A stretch of DNA of 64,000 nucleotides from Sipunculus nudus (Eukaryota; Annelida; Sipuncula; Golfingiida; Sipunculidae), in NCBI GenBank assembly GCA_026874595.1, contig CM049309.1, forward strand, positions 14,314,576 through 14,378,575. Reading direction: 5' to 3'. Both the position numbers and the translations under genes were made by a program. Each line of letters starts with the position of its first letter. The first letter of the stretch is position 1. The notes under the pieces were generated by a model. It was not told the origin of the DNA, made no database searches, and saw only the letters and a list, made by a program, of their open reading frames with translations. This document shows, piece after piece, positions 25,100-37,144 of the stretch.

Positions 25100-26310
25100 A
25101 GAAACATCCTCCTGCCTAGATTACTTATCTATGGACAAAAAGTCAGTTCTTAATATCTGTCACAGGATGATCTTCATAGAATTTCGAGAAAAAAAATTGC
25201 CGAATATATTATGCCTTATGAATTTCTGGATTTAGGTCAAGTTTGAATGTGCAAAGGGGTGAAGTAAACGTTTTCTTACTTATCTACTGTGCATACGAAA
25301 GAATTTAAACGCAGGGGTTTAATATCTTGTTCTATGTTTAAGGACTTTAATACACGCACAGGCATATCGTAATAAGGGCATGGATACAGACTGTGCCATG
25401 TGCTGCAAACACAGGATGAAACAAAAACTTCAATAAAACAATATTTAATTGTCACTTAAAATAAATGGAAATACTCTTGATTGAATATTGATACAACAAT
25501 GAACCTAAGTGAGACTGTGAACGAGGCCCACCCTATGATTCTAACAAACCAAGTTTGTTGACACGACAGCTCAGGCCACACAATTAAGCTCAGAAGAAAA
25601 TGGCAGCTGACGACAGAAAAAACCTTGATACCACACTATGTAGGCTGTACTAACTTCTTTAAACTAACCTAAAAATCAACGTAAAATGATCAATATGATG
25701 CTCCTAAATCTTAATATTGTTCTTAAAGATCAAAATACGTCTGTACTTAGGCTATGAATGCTTTTCCTTGAGAAAAACACCAGGTTAATAATTATGCGTA
25801 TTTGCCTATAATCTCACAACTGCTTATGGACTAAAGAATTTCAGATCTGAGTTAACTGGTTTATAAATCTTTCCATAAATCCATTTTATCACTTATAATG
25901 AAAAAGTGTATATATTCAAGTGCATGTATATATATTACAAACCCTACATAACACTTTTTTCCATATAATCCACATTTTTTACATAAGTAAATATATATAG
26001 CAGGGACACAGTCTTCTTTTAACTATTCTCCAGTGCTAAAGGACGTTCAATATCCACCATATATCTCTCTATCACAGCTAGAATCACCTCTGTCGCATTC
26101 AGCAAACTTGGGGTGTTCTTTGACTGTTGGATAACTAAATCATTTCTATCATGGGTGTTTCACTCCAGCTTGTTCTTACTTTATTTGTGGGTATATAGAC
26201 TTTGATAGACTTGATTATGAATACAGCAGGAAGACTGCTGAGACTGATACACCGAACAAAACATAACTGTAGACTAATTCTAACGTGTGTCTTCAGGGGG
26301 AAAGAAGTTA
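25100..26310. other. No gene supported
   Basis: AT-rich intergenic sequence. An ATG in good context (AAAATGGCAGCTGAC, about 25596) opens a frame of only 17 codons. Confidence 0.45.
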
Positions 26311-26695
26311 TATACTGTAGTTACCTTTTTGTTCTTGAGGGTTTAAAATTTGCTATATTCCCGAAAGGAGAATGATCGCGAAAATAAAACCCTTGTGAAT
26401 AAGAGGTCCCTCTGCTGTAGACAAGTTAAAGAGGTAAAAGATTGCCTTTATGAATAATATCAAGATCTTTCAAATTATCTTTCCACTCAGTCAATGTTCC
26501 TTCCTAAGGTCTCCATGCAATCGTTGAGATTTTTGTGTGCATATTACTTGATTTAATCCATTCATGTGATAGTGGTAATACTCTGGATATGTCTTTTTGT
26601 TTGGTCAGATCGCGAAAAAATGAACCCTCGCAAAACAATGGAAAAGTGAAATCCTGAAATTTTGACCCAGCAAATATGAAGCCAACCACAGTATA
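26311..26695. mobile_element. MITE, ATACTGTGGTT family (copy A)
   Basis: The left end TACTGTAGTTACC and right end GCCAACCACAGTATA form short inverted termini flanked by TA. Both arms contain the same phrases in inverted order (TCGCGAAAATAAAACCCTTGTGAATA left; CGCGAAAAAATGAACCCTCGCAAA right). About 385 bp; related copies lie at 38.3 kb and 45.2-46.8 kb. Confidence 0.65.
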
Positions 26696-27200
26696 TAACA
26701 TCAATCACCTGTACCGCCACTTTAACAATTTTTTTTACTGGACAGCAGAACTTTAATTAAAATAAAATAATGACTGCACAACTAGTGTTCACTCTAAGAT
26801 CCGAATAAATACAGTTAACAAAACTTTGACTATATACCTTACATAGTCTCTCAGTGTCAAGCCAATCTCTGCTAGAGGCCTTTCACTATGATACAATTCT
26901 TGAAGAACCTAATTGGCCAATCTAATTAACCAGTTAACTAAGCTAAAGAATAAATAAAGACCAAACATATGCAAAAATTATAATAAACCTTAGAAAAGTA
27001 AATCCACATTTAAATGTTTTTTGCATTTCATAATTTTCAGTGGTGAATGAACCTTGATTAGAAAATGTCTACTGATGCAACCTTTTAATATTATTTTCAT
27101 TTTATTTTTGTTTAAATTGTACACAATTCTTTTTTCATCTTCTTTTGCCTGTCACAATTTTGGTCAACTTTAATTCTTCTGCTGCACAGATGCTTGCAAA

Positions 27201-27369
27201 TACAGTGGAACCCCAAAATTACGGCCACCTTGGAGACTGACCAAAGTGGTCATACTTTAGGGTGGTCATACATTCTAAGCTACCTATTTAATATATTTGG
27301 GACCAAGGAAAGTTGTCATTATTATGTGGTTGCAATTGTGGGGTGGTCACAAGGTGGGGTTCCACTGTA
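27201..27369. mobile_element. Tigger-type MITE (copy 1)
   Basis: TA-CAGTGGAACCCCA at the left and TGGGGTTCCACTG-TA at the right form a perfect terminal inverted repeat with TA flanks, 169 bp overall. The interior (GTGGTCAT... repeated in both orientations) is of the GTGGTC kind common in short pogo/Tigger-derived MITEs of invertebrates. Confidence 0.8.
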
Positions 27370-27823
27370 CGTTTCAACTCTAACACTGAATAATTATAAA
27401 AACTGAATAATATTACTGATGCTCAAGCATAGCAGAGAATCCTGTGGCAGAATCAGCTCTTTCCTACAGTACATCAAATGGTTTAATGATATTGTCAAAT
27501 ATAAAATTTATTGCAAGGAATGACAAGTTTTGCATATACATTTTATTTACTCCATGAATTCTAGACACTGATCTCCTGTCATCCAACTGTTCACAGCTTT
27601 ATCCTTTACAAAAAAACATTCTGTACATGTGTATCCAGTTAGCTCACTCAATACAATCAGTGAATATATATCATGCAAAATTTTACAATTTTATAAATGA
27701 TTGACATGCAATCTACAGTATATAGTCACTACCCAATATACCCATTCCTTGCATGGGGAACACCAAAAGGAACAACGCAAGATGACAGGCATACAAACCA
27801 TAACGTTCTTTCAAACAATGTGT

Positions 27824-28025
27824 AATGTCATCACATTATGTGGATATTGTCACCACATCATACTGATGTCATCATGTTACACCAATGATGTCATCACATT
27901 ATATGGATATTGTCACTACATCATGCAGATGATGTCATGATTTTACACCAATGATGTCATAATATTATGTGAATATTGTTACCTTATCATACAGATGTCA
28001 TTATTTTACACCAATGATGTCATCA
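27824..28025. repeat. Minisatellite, 63-66-bp unit
   Basis: GATGTCATCACATTATATGG-like units begin at about 27825, 27888, 27953 and 28016, spaced 63, 65-66 and 63 bases. Each carries ATATTGTCACCACATCAT and TTACACCAATGATG. Each unit includes several GATGTCAT/ATGATGTCA phrases that resemble CRE/AP-1-type half-sites, which may be coincidental. Confidence 0.75.
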
Positions 28026-29975
28026 TAAAATGTGTTTTGTGTGGGTGATTGCATCATATGATTATATTCATTTCACAGCATCTGAATAACCAACTTTTCT
28101 ACCTTTACGTTAATCTGTCTGCAACTCACGAAAGACGAAGCAATTCTTTCTGCATATTATAAGAACTTGAAAGACAAAGCATTACTTTCCATATGTTATC
28201 AGAACTTATTGTGAAACATTTAAATACCAGTAATTACAATCAGCCATCAAAAGACATTTCTTCATTAAAATTTAACTCTGTATTTCCATTTTTGCTTACT
28301 TATGTTCACAGAAGATGTATAAATATGAGCTACATTTGACAAATATTAACTTTTTTTCTTTTACATATCAATTCAGGTACTGAGAAGTACTGGCTCAAAC
28401 CTCTTGAGATATAACCTCATATAATTATCAGGATCTGATGCTATAATAGGGAAACCTCTGTAGCAATGTATTTGGCTATAATATAATTGCTAGAACACAG
28501 AACATAAGATGCCTTATTAAGTCATACAGTATAAAGTCATACTTCACTTTTTACATGTTCTTTTTATGTATTTCTATGTTAACACCACACCAGGCAACAA
28601 GTGTAATTGTACCTAACAAATATACAAAAAAAGACAAGTGAATACCATCTACATCCCACTAGCAGGATCACATAACTGTAAACCTGATCAATGTCACTAA
28701 AAAAACAAAAAAGGGCAAAAATAAGGAAATGAAACCAATAACCAGCACAAAAAATTAAACTGTAGATTCCTTCTGCTTCTGTCTCAATGCTGTATTTTTA
28801 CTAATGACCACAGTATAAATGCAAGGCTGCACCTGCATATGTTCCCTCTTAAAAATCACTGAGTTCAAAGATTGTTTTAAATCTTCTGGCAGGATTTACT
28901 GCAACTTGCAACATAATCCTATGCTGTTAACATCATTTCCACCTTGGCTTATACTTTACAAGAGCTAATACTGACAAAGCTAACTTTCCTGCATGCGTAA
29001 CTTACAGTAATTCAAACTCACAAATGTAACAGATACCTCTTTACAGAAGTTAATAAATAAGAAAATAAGTTTGAAAGACATAGATGACAGCACCAGTCTA
29101 TTGTCTGATGCATCACACCTAATAGACTGGTACCTATGATATTATCTCTATTTTCACACAGACAGGCAAACACTTATCAGTTTCTAATGGCTGTTGCAAT
29201 AATACAGCAACACAGAGACTGGCCTGCATTACTTATGCTCTTGCCAGCTATTACCGTAATATGATGATCTCAAAACCTGAAGCATCCCTTTGTTATGATT
29301 GTCAGTTGGCCTTGGTCATGTTGTTTTGGTTCTGGCCATTTAAGATTAATATTTAAAATTTCTGTAATTAGAAGTGAAGATGGAACCAATCTCCCACAAT
29401 CTTTTCAACAGCTTAACCCACATGTTTGAAGTGAAGGATCTGCTGGTCTGTATCATTAGTAAAGTTTGCAGAAGCCATAATAGAGAAAGGTACCAGTCTA
29501 AAAGCTCTAATGCATTTAAATGTGATTTTATAATGACATATATCTCAAGTAAAACAGCCATGACTACCATAATCTTTGATAAAAAGAATGCATTGTTTTC
29601 AACAGAGATGTAATAATATGAAAGAAAGTTTATTTCTATTTCAAGCCTGACATTAATTGTTTATTATTCAAAGGTGCTAATCCCATAATACTGCTGCATT
29701 AATAGTCTGCTCACCTAAGATCCCACCAACTTTGGATCCAATGAAAACCCTGTGAGGCTATGAAATGGACACACAACCAAACAATTGTCACTTGTATACC
29801 TTTGTGACAGAATCTCACAACTATTATATATGCAAGATAATGATTATACATATACTTTATTTACCAGCCAAAGAGACAGTACCAGGTCTGAAAAATTCAT
29901 GACTAACTTTCACTTATATGAGATCAGCTGTGAGTAGTCCCGACCGTCCCAATAGCATGAAAATAAAAGATCAAA
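28026..29975. other. No gene supported
   Basis: AT-rich intergenic sequence without recognised exons, RNA genes or terminal-repeat elements. Confidence 0.45.
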
Positions 29976-30138
29976 TACAGTGAAACCTGTGTTATGAGAC
30001 CTCCCATGGCTGGCCAACAGTGGTCTGAAATCACAAGTGGTCTTATAAGACAGGTAAGTCATAACCAATGTGAATGCTTTCGGTTCACCCACGAGTTTTC
30101 ATATAAGATAGGTGGTCTTTGAGACAGGTTCCACTGTA
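29976..30138. mobile_element. Tigger-type MITE (copy 2)
   Basis: TA-CAGTGAAACCTGT at the left and ACAGGTTCCACTG-TA at the right are inverted termini with TA flanks; 163 bp. The interior has AGTGGTCTTATAAGACAGG, the phrase typical of this MITE group and shared with the 49.1-kb copy. Confidence 0.75.
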
Positions 30139-33100
30139 TAGTCAATTTATTTATTCCCAGCTAGATTTGTACAATATTGGTAAAATTGGTAAATATTCAT
30201 ATCAGTCCAGTATAATTTCCTCATATTTTGATATTATATAAGCAAGTGCCTTAAAAACTGTCATGGTTAAATATGTGTGTATACATGGAAACACACTGAA
30301 TACATAGGACCAACCCCCTTCCCCCCCCCCCCTTTCCAAAATAAACTGAACTCGATGCTACCCTGCACATATATTTCCATATGGATTTAATTTTTTTTTT
30401 GTAAACCACTGAAAGCTGTTGTATTTCAAAATTTTTAGTCTATTGTGTATAATGAATTATACCCCATTCTCTGTGTGTTTTATCAGATACAAATCAGATA
30501 CATTTTAAAGTCCATTTATTCACTAATTCCAACTTCTGACCTCATTTTCATATTAAAACAGAAATTTAATTTAAAGATTTTCTTCAGTTCATCTGTAATT
30601 CAAAGGTTTATATTACAAAAGTACAATACTGGACTTACAGTTGATGCTTAATAGGATACATAGCCTGAGCATGAATAAAATTTCTTTCACCATAAGAATA
30701 ATTTATATTAAATCTACATACAGCATACCTATTTAAAAAAACAAAACAATTAAACCCCCAAAAGGTTAAGGCACCTTTCCTCCATATATTTATCATAAAT
30801 TAGATTTCTCTTGCATATGCATTTTTTATACTTTTAATCAACTGACTGAATCATTTAAAATATGAAATTCATTAATTAAAGGATTAAAATTTTACAAGAT
30901 AGACATTTCATAAACTGTGTTATGTTACATTTTTAGTATTTCTTACCTAAATAACCTGATGAAACAACCTTTATGCTCATCAATGGTAAGATTCAGAAGA
31001 GCATTAAATAAATGCCTCAAAATAACTTTGCCTGGCCAACCTGTTCATCTATAAACATGGTAAAACTGACAAACCCAACAAACAAAACGGGTATATGCTA
31101 AATTGCAAAGGCAAATCCTATATTAACCATACACTGTAAACAAAACCTAATAAAAATGTGCTGTTAACTTATATGAAAAAATAAAATTAACTGAGCATAA
31201 AGTTTACACAAGCAAACTGAACATTTAACTGAGAACATCAATGTGTAACCTGTGGACAGCTGAAACATGTTTTTATGGATTTATTTCAAAACAGCAATTA
31301 TCAAACCACTGGAATTTCAGGTACAGATGACACTTGTATATTTGTGCACTTGTATCATAACATAAGCCACACATTACTTCAAACTTGTCCGAATTATTAT
31401 TTACAGTTACACTGCAGTTGTTATTCAGCACCACCTAGTGATCATTTAATGAAACTAATTACTCAAAGTGAGTTGTAACTGTATATTCTCTTGATTAGGC
31501 CACACATCTATTTGAAGCTGCAAAATGACTTTTCATAGCTTTACACCAAAATTCCCTGGAAATCTTTTGTTGTTTTTTGTTCTCCTCATAGAACAAGGGA
31601 CCCATGGGTCACGGCACTCAGCTGGAGTTTGAAATTTTTGCAAATGCAAAATATTCTATTGTAATGTTTTTCATTTATATCAGCATGTGAGAAGCTAAGA
31701 GGAAAGGGGCCCTCCTACTTGGTTATAGTAAAGTTCTAAATATATGATTGCAAACTAATACTCTGACAAGACTGTCATGAAGAAAAACAGTAAAAGTTTT
31801 GAGATACTGTGATGCACATGAAAAATTTACAGATGGACAGGCAAGTGGACAGAATGAACTACCTTTATGTCACTTTCAAGGGAACAATGCATTTAAGTTT
31901 ATATATAAGCCTATTTTTTTAGCATATCCACTTTTTCCATTAATAGTTTTTATCTGATTCATTTTTTTTATAAAGTTTCATAAATTTGTAATAAAAAAAA
32001 ATGAAAGTGCAGGCCAGAGGGGAAGCCTGCTTGTAGTGGTCAAGCTGAGCCAAGGCAAGCTGCCTTGGGTGGGTTACATAATGCAAGTGAAGGCTGTACT
32101 AGCAGGTGGGCTACATGTAAAAAACACTTGACATGGTGTATGAAAACTTGAATAAAAGCTACTCTTTTCAATCAATTCCTTTGAAAATTCAGATTTTAAA
32201 AGATTAAATCCTTATGTATACATGCTGTGAAAATTAAATCAAGTGTTTACAGGTAAAAAACATGCCATTACCAAAGTTGGACAAAATTTAAGGTACTGAT
32301 TTTTTATTTATGCTAATAACTTGACAAATTTGCAAAATTCAGATCTAATTTTGGGTAAACAATTGAATCTTGATTAAATAAAGTTATATTCCAAAGTAAA
32401 AGTATAAAAGTCTCCAGCTTCAGCAATTCTCATGTTAGGTGAATTAGGTTAGAAAATATATGGAAGAATATGAATACTAAATATGATCAAAAACAGATCA
32501 GTGGTTTTGATATTATAGATACAGCCTTGAAGGCTTTTTTTTTATGTAAAATGGAGGTTTTTCCTTAATATCTCGAAGGAACAAAGTCCTTATGACCCAA
32601 TTTTTGGTATGAATGGAGATTTTGGGGACATCTAATTGTATGCAAAATTTTGGATTTGTAGGTCCAAGGGTTTTAAAACGTGCCCTGTTAACGGATGGAT
32701 GGCCGGACGGACGGCGGACAAAGGACCACGACTATAGCTCAGATAGCTTATAGTGAGCTGAGCAAAAAAATCAGTAATAAATAGCAAAAGTGTGGCAATA
32801 TTTACCCTGCAGCATACATACACACAAGTCCATTTGAATGTCAACAGGGATGTGTTTACCCAAAGAATTGCTTCAAGCTTGAGCACTGGATGGCACTTAT
32901 AAGCATAGCAACTGCAAGTACTGCTGTAAAAAATAATAATTGTATTTGAAAGTACTCCATATTTAAAATGACTGCCTAATGATGATGATGATGATGAACA
33001 TGAAAACTGGTAATTATCATAGACTTCCCAAACATCTACCTCCGAATTGCATACTGAAAGCACACCCAGAAAAACATGACAGCTTTAAAACAAATCTTTG

Positions 33101-33233
33101 GAAAATAAAGTCTCCCTGTTCTTTCGTTAAAAAACTCCCCACACTACTTCAATTTTAACATTGCACAACACTTGACCTTTCACAAACCTGGACAGTACCA
33201 GTCAGAACTGTGGCATGCAGCTTCTATTTACAC
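30139..33233. other. Intergenic sequence downstream of the MFSD14 gene
   Basis: Mostly unique AT-rich DNA with a C12 run at 30321-30332. At about 32655-32765 is a repeat fragment with GGACGGACGG and the inverted phrase TATAGCTCAGATAGCTTATAGTGAGCTGAGC-like (split by a short spacer). No coding exon was recognised. Confidence 0.45.
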
Positions 33234-33239
33234 TTTATT
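33234..33239 (-). terminator. Candidate polyadenylation signal of the MFSD14 gene
   Basis: AATAAA on the minus strand (plus TTTATT), about 310 bases after the stop codon at 33548. This would give a compact 3' UTR. Other AATAAA strings occur further downstream, so the choice is tentative. Confidence 0.3.
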
Positions 33240-33547
33240 TATAACAATATATGTCAACTGATAAAAGATATAGATTGATCCCACTTAGATAACAAACAAA
33301 CTGAGGTTATCATATTAAGTCATCAGGAATTTGCAAGAAGCATAGGTCATCTGTGACACCAGCCTCTCTTTGATTTCAGACAAAAAATGACACAAATACA
33401 TAGAAACTGTAAAAAAGCTTCTAGCCACAGCCTTTATAAACACACAACAGGCCTGGCAGAGATATTGAACAGCAGGGATTGTGTCCGGCCTTAATGATGC
33501 ATGCTTGCGTCTGTACTGTTATCCTGTGGCCCCTTCCGGCCATGATG

Positions 33548-33603
33548 TCACGTTGCCTCTTCCATCCCAGTTATAAGCGGCTCCTTTTCGTGCACACGGA
33601 TTC
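33548..33603 (-). CDS. MFSD14: MFSD14 last coding exon
   Basis: Too short for an ORF scan. After acceptor TTGCAG two bases complete Gly, then IRVHEKEPLITGMEEAT and TGA at 33550-33548. The KEPL(L/I) C-terminal motif is shared with vertebrate MFSD14A (KEPLLQ near its end), and the phase fits exactly. EKEPLI also fits the acidic dileucine-type sorting pattern (Glu, three residues, Leu-Ile). Confidence 0.85.
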
Positions 33604-34551
33604 CTGCAATCACAGAAAATGTACATGAATAAAAGTGCTTGATAAACCATTGCTTAGAATCAAGAACTACGCTTAGATTTTACAGAAATTTTTATAGAAG
33701 ACCCATGTTGACTAACCAATGTGGATGTGATACTGATATTGTTGTAGATTATGGTTATTAAAATATCACAACATCACACTGCTTCTCACATTCTGGTAAC
33801 AATACAACTGCAAACATCCAAGAGTAAAGCTCAACTTTTCCCAAACTTCTTTGTTCATTTCTAGAAATCTAACATGTCACACATACTGATATGAAGTAGT
33901 TTCAAGAATTGCAGGGGTTAAGGTCACAATTTCCTATGACTGATATAACTACAGTGAAGTCTCACTACTACTGGGTCCCTTACAATGGACACGACTTATG
34001 GACAAATCTCTAGGGAACGATCAAGTGAAAGTTAAAATTGTCTTCCATATAACAGAAAACTCGAGTTCTGGATCTGAACAGGCTTTAATAAAACAAAAGC
34101 ACCCCTTTACTCAGAATAATAATGAACTAGAGTGGCGGCAGTCAGGTTCAAGTATCCACAGTCATTTGATCTTTGTTAAACCAAGCCGACAATGACTGGC
34201 TAATTAATACATGACAGGGCAGGTTTTCACACCCAGGCCATAGTTGAGCGGATATGTCATCAAAATTTAAACCCTGTCTCGGTTGAGCGCACCCGTGCTT
34301 ACATCTTGCATATTGCCTGATTAGTAAGTGAGACTTATTTCAAACTGTTTGGTAAATAAACTTGTCACATACCTCATTAATTGAGAATCAAAAGATACTA
34401 TAAAGGATGTTTAGCCAAACAGTCAAGATACAATTATCCCAACAATGTAGCTTTGTAAAATTAGGTATAAATATGATAGGATCAGGCTCTGATGACCATT
34501 CAGTCTTCAGACTGTCACACTCGCAACACTAATTGAGCCACAATATTCAGG
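33604..34551. other. Intron sequence with a Tigger-like terminus
   Basis: TACAGTGAAGTCTCAC at about 33951 resembles the CAGTGAAAYCTC-type terminal repeats of Tigger elements and of the MITEs elsewhere in the window. It may be the left end of the element holding the transposase relic. No matching right terminus was found between the relic and exon 12. Confidence 0.4.
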
Positions 34552-35233
34552 ATGGATCAACCGCCAGCAAAGAGACGTCGCCTTGCTATTTCTGCTGCAC
34601 AGAAAGCTGAAGTTTGCCATTGCAACAAAACACATCCGAAGGCTTCTATAGACCATCATAAACCATTTCCATGGCTTATGTAATGTTAAGACGGGAAAGC
34701 ACAGCAGACAAGAGGGGGGTGTCGCCAGCGATTCGCTGGGTGATCTGATTTTGCGGGAGAAGTATGGAGAACTGGAGGAAGCACTCTTCATATGGGTGAC
34801 TGACAAGCAAGCTCATGGGGTGCCATCAACAAAGAAATGCTGCATTTTGCCAGGTGCCACACCAAAAAACCAAGGGTTCCCCAAAGAGAATAACACTTGC
34901 TTTGTCCAGGCACTGGAGGCAGACATAAGGAGTCCTGGTATGGAAACACCACTGGGAGCAGATAATATGCCGCAGTTGGTTCAGCTGCAGAAACCTAAGC
35001 AGAGTCAGACGATAAAAGCATTCTGTTGATAGTCAGAGCAACAGCAGACCAGGAGGAGGATGGTGACAGACAGTTACATGAATGATTTGCCTGTTGAACC
35101 AGTTAAGAGGGCTAATTGCAGATATTGTCTGCAGGATGCAATCAGGTTCTTCGAACAGCAACCAGACGCTGCGTTGGCTAAGATACTTGAGAATCTTCAG
35201 CATGCCGCCACAGTGCTCGATTTGCTATACTGA
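34552..35233 (+). pseudogene. Tigger (pogo)-type transposase relic, catalytic core deleted
   Basis: ATG at 34552 opens a frame with KRRRLAISAAQKAEV and HPKAS, the CENP-B-type N-terminal helix-turn-helix of Tigger transposases, which stops after 43 codons. A +1 shifted frame from about 34751 has REKYGELEEALFIWVTDKQA, the second CENP-B-type domain motif. At 35135-35233 comes DAIRFFEQQPDAALAKIL, the acidic tail of such transposases. The DDE catalytic domain that should lie between is absent, so the copy is dead. It lies in the last MFSD14 intron, on the opposite strand. Confidence 0.75.
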
Positions 35234-35408
35234 TGTAATCACACTAGCATCACAGATTTTTCAATGCAGTATATATTCTTGCCAAAACTGTGTTCATAAC
35301 TACATGTCAGTTCCTGTAATTTGTTGTTTTGCATAATTTCATTTTTTTCTATGTATTCCTGAGATCTTGTTATACAGTGAGTGGTGGTCTACAAAACATA
35401 ATACAAAC

Positions 35409-35568
35409 CTCTTCCCATCTCGACAGCTTCTACTGGAGGTGACGACGGGCGACGTGTTGGTGACTTTGGCACAGCCGGCTTAGGGGCATCAGGAATAAAG
35501 ATGGCTACCAGCAATGCTAAAATCACCAAAATAGCTCCAAACGCAAATGGTGGTCCAGGCATAATTGT
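35409..35568 (-). CDS. MFSD14: MFSD14 exon 12 (TM12 and tail)
   Basis: Begins TIMPGPPFAFGAILVILA after acceptor ..TGCAG, matching SIIPGPPFLFGA; continues LLVAIFIPDAP and a proline/serine-rich cytoplasmic tail (PTRRPSSPPVEAVEMGR) ending with one base at donor GTTTGT. The donor is weaker than the others, but the phase-1 join to the last exon gives a conserved C-terminus. Confidence 0.92.
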
Positions 35569-36275
35569 CTGCAATCAACAAATCATCTGCAATTAAACTA
35601 ACTTCACAATTTTATACAAATACTATACAGATCTCTTACTAAATGGCTGTCCAAGCATAATCCTATGCAATAGGACATGGTCATTATTTATCAACATAAT
35701 AAATGCATTTAAAAAACCCATATTTAAGGAATATTGAACATCATTTGTGAAAGATGGTTTTGGCATAAGTGTCTTGAGGGTTGTTTGTTCACATTTCACG
35801 ATCAATCATTTGGAGAAATATTATCAATGATCAAATTAATAATTGATGCAGCAATAAAGTCCATTATCAATTATTTTTTTATTGATGACTGAATGATAAT
35901 TGAATCAGGTATAATAGTTTTTTCCTGGTAAAAAAGTGTGTTATTTCTTTTTTTAATATTACTAATTCATGTGAAAATGAATAAAACATACAAAGATATG
36001 TATACCACCAGGAAGATTACTGTACCAGTTTAAAAATAATGCATTCTTTATTGGTCTAATATGAATTTAAATGTTCAACTTTTGTATTGATTTCAGATAA
36101 GGGGTTTTTGACAAAACACAATACACCTTTACACATTAATCAACCTCTTTTCTCTGAGGTTGTGTTATGATTTCATCATTTTGTGTTTATAACTCTGGTG
36201 GGGTCAAAACTGAGGAACAACAGCTGTCAAGTCCCATTATCTAACCACTGGGCCACTGGTAGCTTTCAGACTTAC

Positions 36276-36445
36276 CTCTGTGATGCGATGAAGTACTGAT
36301 GGTGATGTTGCGTTAACCGAGATACCATCCTCGTTCTTGTTATCATTGAGGTCTACATGGAAGAGGAAGAAGATGAACCCAAACAGTGCTGGTCCCAGTC
36401 CATTACACAGGCCACGGATCCCTGTGATCACACCCTGGGCCACAC
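36276..36445 (-). CDS. MFSD14: MFSD14 exon 11 (TM11)
   Basis: Two bases complete the Gly of DQQG, then VAQGVITGIRGLCNGLGP (near-identical to vertebrates), ALFGFIFFLFHVDLND and a variable polar loop ending HRITE; donor GTAAGT, phase 0. Odd feature: the first 24 exon bases together with the adjacent polypyrimidine tract and AG are repeated twice more in the upstream intron (see triplication). Confidence 0.95.
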
Positions 36446-36575
36446 CTGTCATACAGAAAAATAATTATTCTCTGTGATCACACCGAGGGCACCACCTGCC
36501 TTACAGAAAAATTTATTATTCTCTGTGATTATTCCCCGGGCCACACCTGTCATACAGAAAAATACATTACATATC
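36422..36575 (-). repeat. ~50-bp tandem triplication across the exon 11 3' splice site
   Basis: CTGTGATCA/CTGTGATT begins at 36422, 36472 and 36523 (plus strand), each unit running about 50-51 bases through ...CACCTGTCATACAGAAAAAT. Read on the minus strand each unit is TTTTTCTGTATGACAG followed by GTGTGGCCC..GATCACAG. Only the left-most unit is in the coding exon. The other two are intronic copies of the acceptor and exon start with several substitutions (copy 2 has AAGGCAG|GTGGTGCCC, copy 3 GACAG|GTGTGGCCCGG). Confidence 0.9.
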
Positions 36576-36835
36576 CTTTTCCCTGTGAAGGAAGAATGTG
36601 AAATATAAAATATCTCCAATACATTTACTGCTTTTTATACCATTTGTAATGTAAGCACCAAAATTTTCATAATAATTTAAACGGTAAGACATACACATAG
36701 TTAGGCAGAAAGCATGGTCTGAAATGCATCACATATCATAGATACAGAAATACAGGTTTGATCAACAACAAACAACTGACGACAGGGCTATGAAAGACTG
36801 ATTTAAAGGTAAAGTCACCAGCGTACTAAACTCAC

Positions 36836-36933
36836 CTTGTTGATCCACACTGGCATGAGCTGAGGCAAAAGCACTGATTGCTGGATACGTGATGCTACCA
36901 ATAGATGCGACTGTTCCAGCAAACCACATCAGT
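36836..36933 (-). CDS. MFSD14: MFSD14 exon 10 (TM10)
   Basis: One base completes Lys, then LMWFAGTVASIGSITYPAI, SAFASAHASVDQQ and one base (phase 1) before donor GTGAGT. Corresponds to MMWAAGAVAAMSSITFPAVSALVS and the DQQG motif. Confidence 0.93.
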
Positions 36934-37144
36934 CTATAAGGAGAGAAGACTAACTTAAGGTACATAATCATTTATAATAATGTGTATTATCTAATGCTGT
37001 TAGTTTATTTTGGCTGAACACAGGTGTCTTAGCAAAATCATCCTGAAAAACAGACTTATTATCTTTTTATTTTTTATTTTTTAATATTTTTGAGTGGAGT
37101 TAACCGTATCCATTTTTTTAATGCTAACTTAACTAAGTATATGT

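Noticed and set aside
25596-25650. Start codon in good context (AAAATGGCAGCTGAC) as a plus-strand first exon
   Set aside because: The frame closes after 17 codons and no convincing donor with a downstream coding exon was seen.
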